Of a stretch of DNA of 64,000 nucleotides, positions 25,921-37,430 are shown in pieces. The stretch covers positions 2,732,165 to 2,796,164 of the forward strand of contig JAJEKV010000099.1 in the NCBI GenBank assembly GCA_021234155.1, read 5' to 3'. The DNA is from Isoetes taiwanensis. Taxonomy: Eukaryota; Streptophyta; Lycopodiopsida; Isoetales; Isoetaceae. The notes beneath the pieces were generated by a model. It did no database searches, was not told the DNA's origin, and saw only the letters and a list, made by a program, of their open reading frames with translations. The translations under genes were made by a program, and so were the position numbers. Within the stretch, counting starts at the first letter, position 1. Each line of letters opens with the position of its first letter.

Positions 25921-28900
25921 ACAATAGGCCAAGTAGACAAGAAGCCCTTCATAATTTTGATGGACACGGGTAGTACACATAATTTTGCTTCTCCTAGAAT
26001 GGCCCGTGCATCGCGCACGGAAACGCGTTGAAATCCCAATCCTAAGCCACCACATTAGCTAGCGGTAAAGATCGGATACACTCATGGTCAGCCAGATTAA
26101 CCTTAAAATGCGGTTGCCCAGCACCCGGTTGCCTTGGGTGCCGAAGTTAATGGACATTGGCAAATATGATCTTATTGTGGGAATGGAGTTTTTAGCTGCC
26201 GGGGCCCACATAGATCGCGAGAAGCGGGAGGTCACCTTCAACGCCGCTAATGGAGCACGCGGTGACGATAAAAGGTGATTCATTACACTCCGCCATGCGG
26301 TCAATGTCAAGAAAGCAGCTAGGAAAAGCTATACGCTAGAATGAACTCCTTTGCCTCATTAAACTTGCTTCCATTGAGTCGGACTCCAAACAGCAAAATC
26401 GACGCCTTACCATCTGACATTGCTACCCTTCTTCGAATTTAGCGATCTTTTTCCGGATGAGATCCACAAGCTTCCTCCTTTCGAGGGGTGGAATGTGAGA
26501 TAACTCTTGAACCGGTACTAAGCCTACCAAAAGAAAGCCCCCCGCATCAATGAGTCCTCCTGAGTTAGCAGAGCTTAAGAAATGGCTACAAGAGTTACCG
26601 AATTTGGGGTTTATTCGCCTAGTGTTTCACCATTTGGCGCCCTATTCTTTTTGTCAAGAAGAAAGATGGCTCCTTAAGGATGTGTATTGATTATAGGCAA
26701 CTCAATAAGCATACCATCAAGAATCGCTATGCTTTACCTAGGGCGATGATCTTATGGATCGCCACAAGGAGCAAAATATTTCTCAAAGATTGATTTGCGC
26801 TCCGTACCATCGATAAGGATTAAGGAAGAGGACATCCATAAGTCCGCTTTTAGGTACCATATGGGCATTATGAATTCAACGTCATGCCTTTTGGATTGAC
26901 CAACGCCCTAACGCGTTTATGCGGTTGATGAATGACATCTTCCGCCAATACTTGGATGACTTTGTTGTCATTTTCTTTGATGACATTCTCATCTATAGTA
27001 AAACCTTGCAGCAAACATGAACAACATCTTCGAGATTAGCTTTGCAAAAGCTAAGGCGCCATCAGCTCTTTGCCAAGTTCTCTAAATGCAAGTTCGCCAC
27101 TCCGGGGTAGACTATTTGGGGCATATTATCTCAAAGGAAGGAATTGCTACAGACCCAAATAAAGATAGAAGCGAAAAAAGGATTGGCCCATTCCAGCTAA
27201 TGTTTCGAGAGGTCCGGAGTTTCTTGGGACTCGCAGGGATATTATCGAAATTTGTTAAGGATTTTGCAACAATTGCCGCACCTCTTACTAATCTCACAAG
27301 GCATGAGAAAGTAAAGGATTGATGGAACATTGGAAAACAAAAGTCCAAGCTCGGCTTTTCGAAGCTCAAGGATGCCTTAACATCCGCACCGGTCCTTACC
27401 TTACCCGATCCCGAAAAAGGATAAATCAAGAGCCACCCCGCGCCAGTAAGATAGCTACTTGGTGGAGTTCTAATGCAGAGGGGAGAGTTGTTGCTTACGA
27501 TTCAAAGAAGATGAACGATGCGAGCAGCGATATCCTACCCATGACCAGGAATTGTCGGGCGTTGTTGTTCGTGCTCTCCGTATTTGGAGACACTACCTTC
27601 TTGGTAGAAGATTTCAGCTGGATACGGATCATCAGAGTCTCCGCTATTTATCCACCCAGCCAAATCTGAATCTCCGCCAGCGCAGATGGATGGAATTCCT
27701 CGAGGAATATGACTTCGAGATTGTATATAAACCAGGGAAGCACAATGTGGTTGCGGATGCCTTGTCACGTCATCCCTTCATAACCCGCACCCATTGTAAT
27801 GCCATTTCCACACTCACCAGCGAGTTTGGGAAGCAGATACAACAGACCTTGGCCACAGATCCAGAATTCTGTAATATTTGGGAAAGTTTGGGTAAGGAAG
27901 CCCGTACCGATAGAGAACGTGAAGCATTCCGCTCATATAAGAAGGAGGGCAATTTATTATATTACAAAGATAAGTTGTGTGTTCCAAATGACTTCGTGGG
28001 TGCGAAAGCCGATTCTCCACGACACACACACACAGCCCTATAGCGAGACATGCGGGTTTTATGAAAACTTACTTTAAGATCCGCTCCAGCTATTTTTGGC
28101 CTTCCATGAAGAAGGATATTGCTAGGTACATCAAACGATTAATGTCGTTTGTCGAAAACCAAGGCTGAGCAATTAAGAGTTCCCGGAGTTGCAACCTTTG
28201 GATGTGCCCAACGCCAAGTGGGAAGTCATAACCATGGATTTCATTGTGGGGCTTCCACGCATCTCCGTGGGTATGATGCCTTAATGGTCGTGGGTCGACA
28301 AACTATCAAAGATGGCTCACTTCCCGCCATGTCGCACCACGGACACCGCCGACACCGCCTTGCTCTTTGCAAAGGAAATTTTCAAGGTTGCACCGGATGC
28401 CGAGAGTAATTGTATCGGATAGGGATCCTAAGTTTGTCGCTGCATTCTCGAAGGATTTCTTCGCCACCATCCGCACCAAGCTTGCCATGAGTACAGCCTA
28501 CCATCCTCGCATGGGATAGTCAAACGCGACGCGTGTCAATCGTATTATCGAAGATATGCTAAGAAGCTATGTATGGAGTAAAACAAATACAATGGGCGGA
28601 TTATATTTACTTGGTAGAATTCGCCTACAACAAGATAAAAGCAGAGTCTTCTAGAATGTCTCCCTTCATGATAAATTATGGCTATCAATGTTTTACTCCC
28701 CACACGCGGCATAATCCCGCTTCTAAAGTGGAGGTCTCGCAACAACTCCTTCTAGAAATGCAGCCCTTGGTGGAAGAAGTTCGATTACTTATTGGCCGCG
28801 ACGCGTCGTCCGAAGAGTCTAGCGGATAAGCACCAACCCCACGAATCTTCCGTGGGCTTAATCCGCTTTGGCTTAAGATCAAAGTAAAACAAGCCAAGCT

Positions 28901-29457
28901 TAAAATTGGTAATCAGAAGAAATTGGCACCCGGATACCGGGGGCGCTCAGATTACTGAACGTATAGGAGAACAGGCATATCGCTTGGACTTGCCACCCCG
29001 CTTGAAAATCCACAAGGTCTTTCACGTGAGTCTTCTGAAGCAACACACCCCTGATCCAGAGGAGGTTTTGGATACCCCTACCCTCCTAGAAATGACCAAG
29101 AGCAGCCGGAGATAGTGCCCGGCTCTTCTTGATCGAGCTTACAAACAGACCAGATGGACTCAAATGTTGCAATACTTGGTCAAGTGGAAGCACTTACCAG
29201 TTGAAGATGCTACCTGGGTGATGAAGATAGACCTTGAGAAGCACTATCCGGACTTCATGCGGGAATCTCAAGGCCGCACCATCAACGATGCTATCAACCC
29301 CGCTCCCGGCCCCAAGCTTGAAGGCTTGATTGACCGAGAATCATGTTTTAGAGGGGTAGACGCATCGTATATGATAATAATAACCGATGATGAGATCACC
29401 TTCGTGTTCTCTAGGACGTGGTGTATTGTTGATGTTGACATGACCGCGAATTACTAG
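25921..29457 (+). pseudogene. pol (PR-RT-RH-IN-chromodomain) of element B, multiply frameshifted
   Basis: Order of domains: protease [11 protein letters not shown] near 25950-25990; protease/RT linker 26130-26460; RT 26480-27300 with the FFDD motif near 26970; RNase H and connection 27550-27790; integrase zinc-binding and core 27990-28560; GPF-like region near 28900-29030; chromodomain 29164-29300 (YLVKWKHLPVEDATW). The longest intact piece is 27552-28043. The DNA aligns nearly base for base with the other copies apart from small changes at CAG/CTG/CG sites, so the number of true mutations is uncertain. Confidence 0.88.
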
Positions 29458-29967
29458 GAAGGCATCTAGTAAATAGATTGCGTTCATTCCGGCTATACGG
29501 GGAACTCCACCATTCCTTATGCCACAATGAATTGCAAGCCGTACACATGATAGATTCCCTTCTAGATATTTTTTCTTTTATTTGTAGGGGGTGGTCCCTT
29601 CAACCACAACTTAATCATATTATTAACCTACGGGTATATGGTTGTGTGCAGGCCAGTGAACAAGTCGTCACCGCCTTTGTATAGAGGGTTGCTGATGACC
29701 CAACTTTTCCCGTATTGGTTTTGTCTACATGTGTGATTTTTGCTGTCAGAATGTTTTAAATGGGACTTCGGTCCTAAACTCCCTTGATCATAAGTTTGTA
29801 TCGGGCACCTTGGTGCTTGTACTTTGATATTTTAACTTCAATGTATTACTGTCCGAATTACTATAATCTCAACGTATTAATGTTATATTCTTAACTTCAT
29901 TTTCTAATTCAAGTTTTTACGATATGTATTCAATTAGTGACCCCAATGCCGAGGACAAAGATTATTT
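29458..29967 (+). other. 3' untranslated region of element B
   Basis: Noncoding sequence between pol and polypurine tract, conserved in D, E and (inverted) C. I see no gene. Confidence 0.7.
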
Positions 29968-29981
29968 TTAAGGAGGGAGAA
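29968..29981 (+). other. polypurine tract of element B
   Basis: ttaaggagggagaa directly precedes the 3' LTR (tgtgacgcccc). Confidence 0.85.
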
Positions 29982-30878
29982 TGTGACGCCCCACGAATTA
30001 TACGGTCTACTATATGACACGTGCAAATACAAGCCCACGCCACTCCCTAAAGGTACGCTACCATGGGGGTATGGGAACTTAATTGCAACCTAGGGGGTTA
30101 CCTTAAAAAGGATTAAATTAGCTATGCTAATTTAACACATTAATAATAATAACCTATAACCTAGGAAATTAGGCTAATTACCATTTGGGAAGGCGCCACC
30201 TGCCCCAATCGATTGGGTAGCATGGGGATTGCCAAGTTTGGATGCCAACTTGACCCCTATCCCCGGATTGACTCCGAAGATCGACCAAGGAAGGCCGTGA
30301 GTCGGGCCCATCGGACACTTTGCGAAGATCACCATAACAAGTCGTCCCCGTGAAGTAACAAACTGAATTCTCAACTCCCGGAGGATGGAGGCCCCATGGA
30401 AACGAGTCCAGCCGAATTCAGGTAGGTGGCTATGTGAATTCTAGTTAACACTTGGTTGTGTCCATCTCTCTCTGTTCTTTTGTGAATCAATCATAGAAAC
30501 TAACCCTTGATTGTACAAACAAGTTCTCTTTATATTCAATTCTCGTTCTTACTCAAGGGATGGATTGTTAGTTCTTTGTTTAATCTGACTCAAAACGGGG
30601 ATTACGGGGGTAGAGGCCTCAACCGCGTGTATTGTAGTATGCTCCTAGATAGCTCAGAGTCCCATTAAGTGCGGCTCTGGCACAAGAACCCACCGGGTCC
30701 TAGATGCTATGGTCCGCTTAGCACCGCACAAAAGGAACACAAGTGACATGAGGGGTGGGGTCTTGCATGAGCATACAAGGCTCCCGAGACTCCTACAAAG
30801 GGCTAGGCCTGATAGCCGGTCACGTTGAGGGCCGGCATGGGCCGGCTAGGCCCTCGATAGCGGTCACGCTGTGGATCG
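29982..30878 (+). mobile_element. truncated 3' LTR of element B
   Basis: It starts with the family terminus and follows the LTR for about 0.9 kb. Near 30800-30875 a phrase with ggctaggcc and cggtcacg occurs twice. It then meets an LTR in the opposite orientation. The second half of this LTR is missing. Confidence 0.8.
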
Positions 30879-32482
30879 CGGACGCCCCTAATATATAATG
30901 ACCCTCTGACGTATACATGGGGACTTTCCCTCCCATGGCAATCATCTCACCATGAGCGGGGCCCTCCGCCTATTTCGGTCCATCTATGAAATGAGGCCCA
31001 AAGAAGGACACGAAGGGGTCATTCGCCCACGCCTTGATTGGGACTCCTACGTCCGCGAAGCATGAATACAAGGGTTAGCACACAAAGATGAATATACATA
31101 AATAACCACCACGAAGGGTGGCGATCCATCTAATATACCAACGGCATAGAATAGGCATCTAATCCTACAAAAACACCCAGAGTCCAGGTTCTACCCCAGC
31201 TCAGACTCCCGTGAGGATCGACTGACGGCTGAGCCTCAAGAGATCAGCAGACCGAAGTCTTGGTGTGGCGCTATCGGCATAGAGCATTGGCTAGGGTTGT
31301 CCACTCCATCCCCCTCTCCCGTGCACACTTTGCGATGGGTCAATTCATGCTATGGCTTTGCTATAGCCTTCCTGAGACGCAAACTCGGGCATCACCCTCC
31401 GAGCCTACTCCAGTTCATGACGCCTGGTCCGATGAGGCAGGCTCGGGAGGCGCCCCCTTCCGTAATCACAAGGTTCCATGGGTGAGCTAGAGAATACGTG
31501 CCGCATCAACGACCCCCGCATCCGCATCTTACTTTACTCACCCTAAATCTACTCAAAGTGCATGGTGCTCCATACGGATCACACCACTACACCCGTGGAG
31601 TGTCGACCCATACCCGCCCCTCAACGCGACCGCCATCGCCTAGCCCACTCAGTAGGAGTCTCGGGGAGCCTTGTATGCTCATGCAAGACCCCACCCCTCA
31701 TGTCACCATCGTGTTCCTTGTCCGGGTGCTAAGCCGCACCATATCATCTAGGACCCGGTGGGTTCTGTGCACAAAGCCGCACTTAATGGGACTCTACAGT
31801 ATATCTAGGAGCATACTACAATACACGGTTCAGAGGCCTCTACCCCCCGTAATCCCCCCTGTTTCGTGAGTCGATTAAACAAAGAACTAACAATCCATCC
31901 CTTCAGAGTAAGAACCAGAATTGAATATAAAGAGAACTTGTTTGTACAATCAAGGGTTAGTTTCTATGATTGATTCACAAAGAGAACAGAGAGAGACGGA
32001 CACAACCAAGTGTTAACTAGAATTCACATAGCCACCTACCAATTCTGGCCGGACTCGCTTCCATGGGGCCCATCCTCCTCGGGAGTTGAGAATTCAGCTG
32101 TTACTTCACAGGGACGACTGTTATGGTGATCTTCTGCAAGTGTCTGATGGCGCCCAGCTCCTGGCCTTCCTTGGTCGATCTTCAGGAGTCAATCCCAGGG
32201 ATAGGGGTCAAGTTGGCATCCAAACTTGGCAATCCCCATGCTACCCAATCGATTGGGGCAGGTGGCCTCCCAAATGGTAATTAGCCTAATTTCCTAGGTT
32301 ATAGGTTATTATTATTAATGTGTTAAATTAGCATAGCTAATTTAATCCCTTTTAAGGTAACCCCCTAGGTTGCAATTAAGTTCCCATACCCCCATGGTAG
32401 CGCACCTTTTAGGGAATGACGTGTTTGTATTTGTAATGCGTGTCCCGTATAGTAGACCGTGATAATTACGTGGAACGCCACA
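30879..32482 (-). mobile_element. 3' LTR of element C
   Basis: Minus-strand LTR of about 1.6 kb. The start is tacgtggaacgccaca read in plus orientation at 32467-32482; the end near 30879 (ggacgcccctaatatata) is a slightly altered family terminus. Confidence 0.85.
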
Positions 32483-32496
32483 TTCTCCCTCCTTAA
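32483..32496 (-). other. polypurine tract of element C
   Basis: Read on the minus strand it is an A/G run (aaggagggagaa) that abuts the LTR start. Confidence 0.85.
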
Positions 32497-33009
32497 AAAT
32501 AATGTTGTCCTCAAAGATTGGGGTCAGCTAATTGAATACATATACGTAAAGCACTGAATTAGAAAATGAAGTTAAGAATATAGCATTAATACGTTGAGAT
32601 TATAGTAATTCGGACAGTAATACATTGAAGTTAAAATATCAAAGTACAAGCACCAGGGTGCCCGATACAAACTTATGATCAAGGGAGTTTAGGACCGAAG
32701 TCCCATTTAAAACATTCTGACAGCAAAAATCACACATGTAGACAAAACCAATACGGGAAAAGTTGGGTCATCAGCAACCCTCTATACAAGGCAGGTGACG
32801 ACTTGTTCACTGGCCTGCACACAACCATATACCCGTAGGTTAATAATATGATTAAGTTGTGGTTGAAGGGACCACCCCCTACAAATAAAAGAAAAAAATA
32901 TCTAGAAGGGAATCTATCATGTGTACGGCTTGCAATTCATTGTGGCATAAGGAATGGTGGAGTTCCCCGTATAGCCGGAATGAACGCAATCTATTTACTA
33001 GATGCCTTC
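32497..33009 (-). other. 3' untranslated region of element C
   Basis: Inverted copy of the noncoding region seen at 29458-29967. I see no gene. Confidence 0.7.
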
Positions 33010-33814
33010 CTAGTAATTCGCGGTCATGTCAACATCAACAATACACCACGTCCTAGAGAACACGAAGGTGATCTCATCATCGGTTATTATTATCATATAC
33101 GATGCGTCTACCCCTCTAAAACATGATTCTCGGTCAATCAAGCCTTCAAGCTTACCGCCGGGAGCGGGGTTGATAGCATCGTTGATGGTGCGGCCTTGAG
33201 ATTCCCGCATGAAGTCCGGATAGTGCTTCTCAAGGTCTATCTTCATCACCCAGGTAGCATCTTCAACTGGTAAGTGCTTCCACTTGACCAAGTATTGCAA
33301 CATTTGAGTCCTTCTGGTCTGTTTGTAAGCTCGATCAAGAAGAGCTTCGGGCACTATCTCCAGCTGCTCTTCAGTCATTTCTAGGAGGGTAGGGGTATCC
33401 AAAACCTCCTCTGGATCAGGGGTGTGTTGCTTCAGAAGACTCACGTGAAAGACCTTGTGGATTTTCAAGCGGGGTGGCAAGTCCAAGCGATATGCCTGTT
33501 CTCCTATACGTTCAGTAATCCTGAACGGCCCAGCCCATCTGGGTGCCAATTTCTTACAGTTACCAATTTTAAGCTTGGCTTGTTTTACTTTGATCTTAAG
33601 CCAAACGGATTCGCCCACCTGGAAGATTCGTGGGGTTCGGTGCTTATCCGCTAGACTCTTCTGACGACTGCGTGCGGCCAATAAGTAATCCCGAACTTCT
33701 TCCACCAAGGCCTGCATTTCTAGAAGGAGTTGTTGCGAGACCTCCACTTTAGAAACAGGATTATGCCACGTGTCGGGAGTAAGACATTGATAGCCATAAT
33801 TTATCATGAAGGGA
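33010..33814 (-). CDS. integrase C-terminus and chromodomain of element C, 5' truncated
   Basis: An open frame of about 268 element-derived residues, from [15 protein letters not shown] through [34 protein letters not shown] and the chromodomain QYLVKWKHLPVEDATW, to a stop at 33010. Unlike element A, the codon before the chromodomain linker is CGA (Arg), so integrase and chromodomain are continuous. The open frame extends to 34128, but bases 33815-34128 are the antisense of the additional ORF of element D and are not part of this protein. CAG/CTG sites are intact here. Confidence 0.9.
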
Positions 33815-35201
33815 CCTTGCTGCCTGGTACCTTGATGGAGAGAAATGGGATCCACAGGTTCCCTTCGACCTGCTGCAGCCTTTGCTATGCCAACGCATAG
33901 ATCTCCTTGCCAACATGCAGCGGCATCCGGACTACGCCGGATTCCTTGACTTTTACATGGAGGAAATGCTTCCTCTGTGTATTCCTCTGGGGGATCCTCC
34001 CCACTTGTATTTGGAGCGGGAGATAGTTCGGCAGATACTAGGCGGGGACACACATGCTTATGATGTCCTGAAGGGGAAACTCCGATGGGGTAAACACCTA
34101 CCGCTGGTCCAAAGATCGTGGGCAGCAAATCTCCGAAGCTACTTTCGCTCTAGCCATCCTCATGGACCAATACGCTGAGGATGAAACCTTGCCGGGCAGA
34201 GAAGGGCAAGCTGCCGTAATCCTCCGAGGAGGGGATGACGAGCATATAGGAATGGGCGATTTTTGCCCGCTGGAAAGAGCTAGCGTAGGAGCTACCACCG
34301 CGTCGCGACCAATCTATAGGCTTGTCGTGGTTAGACGGCCTTCCAGCTTATTTATCACCGTGGCGCGGAATACCTTCTCTTGGATGATATTATCCGGACG
34401 TATCACGTGGTGGTCGGATTTAGACGCAGCGCAAAGACCATGTACTTTTACGAAGCTTGGCGGAGTATTGTATGGATGATTTCATCGACTTCACTTCTAC
34501 CGAAGCCCGAGGTGCACCAGCCGCTTCCGCCCGGGGAGAGACTCTAGAGCCGGGCGGAGACTCTACTACGCCTTCATTGACTTCGTGATGCGTGAACCAG
34601 CCAAGAACCCGCACTGTGATGCCTTCCACGGCTATGGGACCTCACGCCCCAAACATTAATATGGTGGAAGTTCCCTCCGGCTTCGGATGATGAGGGTGAA
34701 GATTTATACCATAACCCCAAGCACAAGAAGGAGGAGCAACATGAGCTCAAGGAGGAAGAAGTCCCCATGGACTTGGATAAGGAAGTGGCAGCATCTGAGA
34801 CTTCGCAAGGGAAAGTGCTGGGTAACCACCTTACCCGTTTCTTTTTGTCGGCCTTCCGACATGGACAAGTCCTCTTCATAGCCCGAGATCTAGGGGCGAG
34901 GCTGAAGCTTCATGGTGGGCCCTCCGCACTCTCTACACCGGCCGCCACAAGAAGCTTCCCTATCGCACGCGTTACGCATGTACTGTCGACGGGATCTTGC
35001 CCCGACGGGCCTTGGGTCGACACATTGCGCCTTGGATGGGCATGAAGCTCCTCACGGCAGCCCCATTGGCCGCTGCCTATCCACCGAGGGTTGCATCTGC
35101 TAGGCCGCCACAAGAGACCCCGGGTTACTCACCATGGACACCGAATCGCCTCCACCACCTCCTAAGGCTAAGGATCAGGAGGCAGGGCCTAGTTCCTAGT
35201 A
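33815..35201 (+). pseudogene. additional ORF upstream of gag, element D copy
   Basis: Same protein as 19696-21103 without the first few residues: LLCQRIDLLANMQRHPD near 33882, EIVRQILGGDTHAYDVLKG, the acidic region near 34690-34790, and the terminal stop near 35199. Between frame breaks the nucleotide sequence is essentially identical to element B. The shared open stretches in two copies are the evidence that it was a real gene. Confidence 0.65.
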
Positions 35202-35462
35202 TAATTTTGCTATGAAAAATGTATATATATATATGTTTTGCTAGTTTTTTTTCTTATATATCTATATATGTGTGTTCGGGAATTTCCGGTTGGCAATTGA
35301 ATGGACCATATTGACAAATGGTGTACCTTATTTACTTATTAAATACAAAGTTCTCTTTGAGGAGTATTATTGAATTGTGTGTTTTTCTTTATGACATCCT
35401 CTTCAAAAGTATTAAAACTTTAGAATATAATGGAATTACAAAATGTTCCAACTATGTTGTAG
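35202..35462 (+). other. AT-rich intron-like spacer (element D)
   Basis: Matches 21104-21367, including the (TA)n run and the terminal AG. Confidence 0.5.
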
Positions 35463-35906
35463 AGGAAAACATTTGGGAATATGAGGAGAGAATCACCGAT
35501 ATGGTTAGGAGGGACGATCCCGGCCGCACTGTGACTATGGCCGAGATATGGTGAATATCCGTGAGGGAGGAAGGCTATGAAACCAACCACCACCACCGTG
35601 GGGAACTCTCACGACCACGACAAAGGGCTAGAGATAGTTAATATCCTCGGGGATCGAAGCCGAGGATCTGAAGATGACCCCGCGGTCGCACTGGACTATT
35701 GGAATATGACCAGCACGGCCTTCGAGGACGCCAACGACCATCTTTGGCAACTCTTTTATGCGATCGAAGGCTCTTTAACCTTCGATTATCAGCCCAACAT
35801 GGGAGTACCAAGCAATCATTGTCCAAGCCCGGCACGCTATAAACTCGTCCGAGCTGTACGGGAGAGTACCCGCTACGCGATCCTGTACCCCTTCGCCAAC
35901 CCCTAG
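35463..35906 (+). pseudogene. second additional coding segment upstream of gag (element D)
   Basis: Matches 21368-21824. The C-terminal part is better preserved here: ALDYWNMTSTAFEDANDHLW, then FDYQPNMGVPSNH and YPFANP with a stop at 35904. Function unknown. Confidence 0.5.
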
Positions 35907-36152
35907 GCTTGGTCTCTTCCGTTGTGTTTTCGTTGTTGTGGTTACGCTGTGTGCAAGTAGAACTTTAAAAGTTTCCATTGTATCATACCTACTTTTGTCT
36001 CAATCCATGTATCAATCAACCCGTTGTTATAATCAACTTGAATGAAATACAAATATTGTCTTCTGTTTGTATATACTTTTGTTTCGATTGACTTAAAAAG
36101 GGATTGTACATTAATGTAAATCTGCTTATATATTCATGAATGATTCCTATAG
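35907..36152 (+). other. spacer or intron before gag (element D)
   Basis: Contains the single-copy 74-bp block (35949-36022) and ends in gattcctatag. It lacks the 2.4-kb insertion of element B. Confidence 0.55.
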
Positions 36153-37430
36153 ATGGTGTACGTAACGCCGCTTGGCAAACACCCTCCAACGCCAGTAGGC
36201 TCACCCCCGAACAGGAATTGATGTTAATGAAAAGGCAACTCGGGCGAAGTTACTGTGCTTATGTGTTGCATACCAATCCACCGCCACATACTCGAGGAGG
36301 ACGGACCGAATTACCTCCCATGACCATTGAGTCCACTCGCACAACAACACCATCTCCTCCCGTGAGCTAGCCCCAGCACTGCATTGCAGAAGGACTCATG
36401 CTAAGCGCCAACGGTTCCTCTAAGGATAGCGCCGCTTCCTCACATTCAACCACTTCGGTTCTTCGGGTCCTCGCCATCGACGCTGACCATTCAAGGCGAA
36501 GGATAAGGAATACCGAAAACCGCTGATACAGCTATCACTAGTATATGGAAGAACCTAAGTTGGCTCGGTTTGATGGGAAATCCAGAGGAGGCTTGAATGC
36601 GGAATCTTGGTTGGACTAAATGAAGGAATTCGAAGTCCTATGGAATGATCGGAGAAAGATACAGGAAGGTCGCCACCACCTAACCTTACCGAGTCGCCTG
36701 TGATTCGGTGGAAGGGTTACCGAGCTAAACACCGGATAGGAGCGGATGCAAGTTCGTGAAGTTTGCTAAGGCTTTTAAATCGCATTACGTGCCTCGCTAC
36801 AAGACAAATGCCAAATGATTCGACCTTCTACAAAGTTGGAACAGAAGGGCATGTCCGCGGCAGGCCTACACCGACGAATTCATGCGCTTTGAGGTTGTAA
36901 TGCGCGTGAATGAATGAGAAAAGAGCAAAAGAGAGGGCTACATTGAAGGGTTGGCCCCATCCATTAAACGAATGGTCAAGGCCATCGACCCAAAGTCGCG
37001 AGCAGAGGCGGAAGCTAAGGCATTAAGCCTTGAGGAAGACACGCCAAGGAGCCAAGATCCGCGACCGCCCTTACTCGCGAGCCCACGGCCGCCCACACCT
37101 TACAAACCCCGCTCGCCAAGTCCGGGGCCCTCTCAAAGACAATTCTTATGGCCGCCAGAGAAGAAAGTCGCCTTTAGCACGCCGGACATAAGCGTAACAA
37201 TGCGGTAAGGAAGTTCGGGGCCTCTTTACACCCCATCCCTAAGGAGGCCGGAGAACAGCTCCGAGATAAGGCATGCTACCGGTGCATGAGGCCCGGACAC
37301 TTCATGCGTAATTGTCCGCATGCCACGCAGACGCTTCAACCGGCCATGGCCGAATTCGATTGGGAAGATTTGAGTCCAATCTTGCTGCGGAAGACGAGGC
37401 TCCCGAAAATACATTCATGGTGCGTCTCAT
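36153..37430 (+). pseudogene. gag of element D, multiply frameshifted
   Basis: Follows gattcctatag at 36152. Contains the gag core near 36545-36620 (RFDGKSRGGLNAESW), the segment [10 protein letters not shown]-like at 36951-37208 with Pro/Ser-rich tail, and the zinc knuckle near 37284-37320 (RPGHFMRNCP). The intact reference protein is at 63095-64000. Frame breaks again fall at CAG/CTG/CG sites. Confidence 0.78.

Larger units (their letters stand above)
15941..30878 (+). mobile_element. element B: chromovirus with long extra leader, inserted into element A
   Basis: The order is 5' LTR, primer binding site, about 7 kb of additional coding and intron-like sequence, gag-pol with chromodomain, polypurine tract and a truncated 3' LTR. 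The 5' LTR begins with the exact family terminus inside the gag of element A, which shows nested insertion. The missing A gag N-terminus is not found to the right of B, because B's 3' LTR ends in an inverted junction with element C at about 30878. Confidence 0.85.
30879..33814 (-). mobile_element. element C: inverted chromovirus, 3' half only
   Basis: Read on the minus strand: integrase C-terminal part, chromodomain, 3' UTR, polypurine tract and full 3' LTR. It is joined head-to-head to element D at 33814/33815 and tail-to-tail to element B at 30878/30879. The 5' half is absent. Confidence 0.85.

Noticed and set aside
29100-29970. Envelope gene downstream of pol
   Set aside because: The sequence between chromodomain and polypurine tract is short and noncoding in all copies.
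33815-34128. N-terminal extension of element C integrase
   Set aside because: These bases are the antisense of the additional ORF of element D; the open frame crosses an inversion junction by chance.
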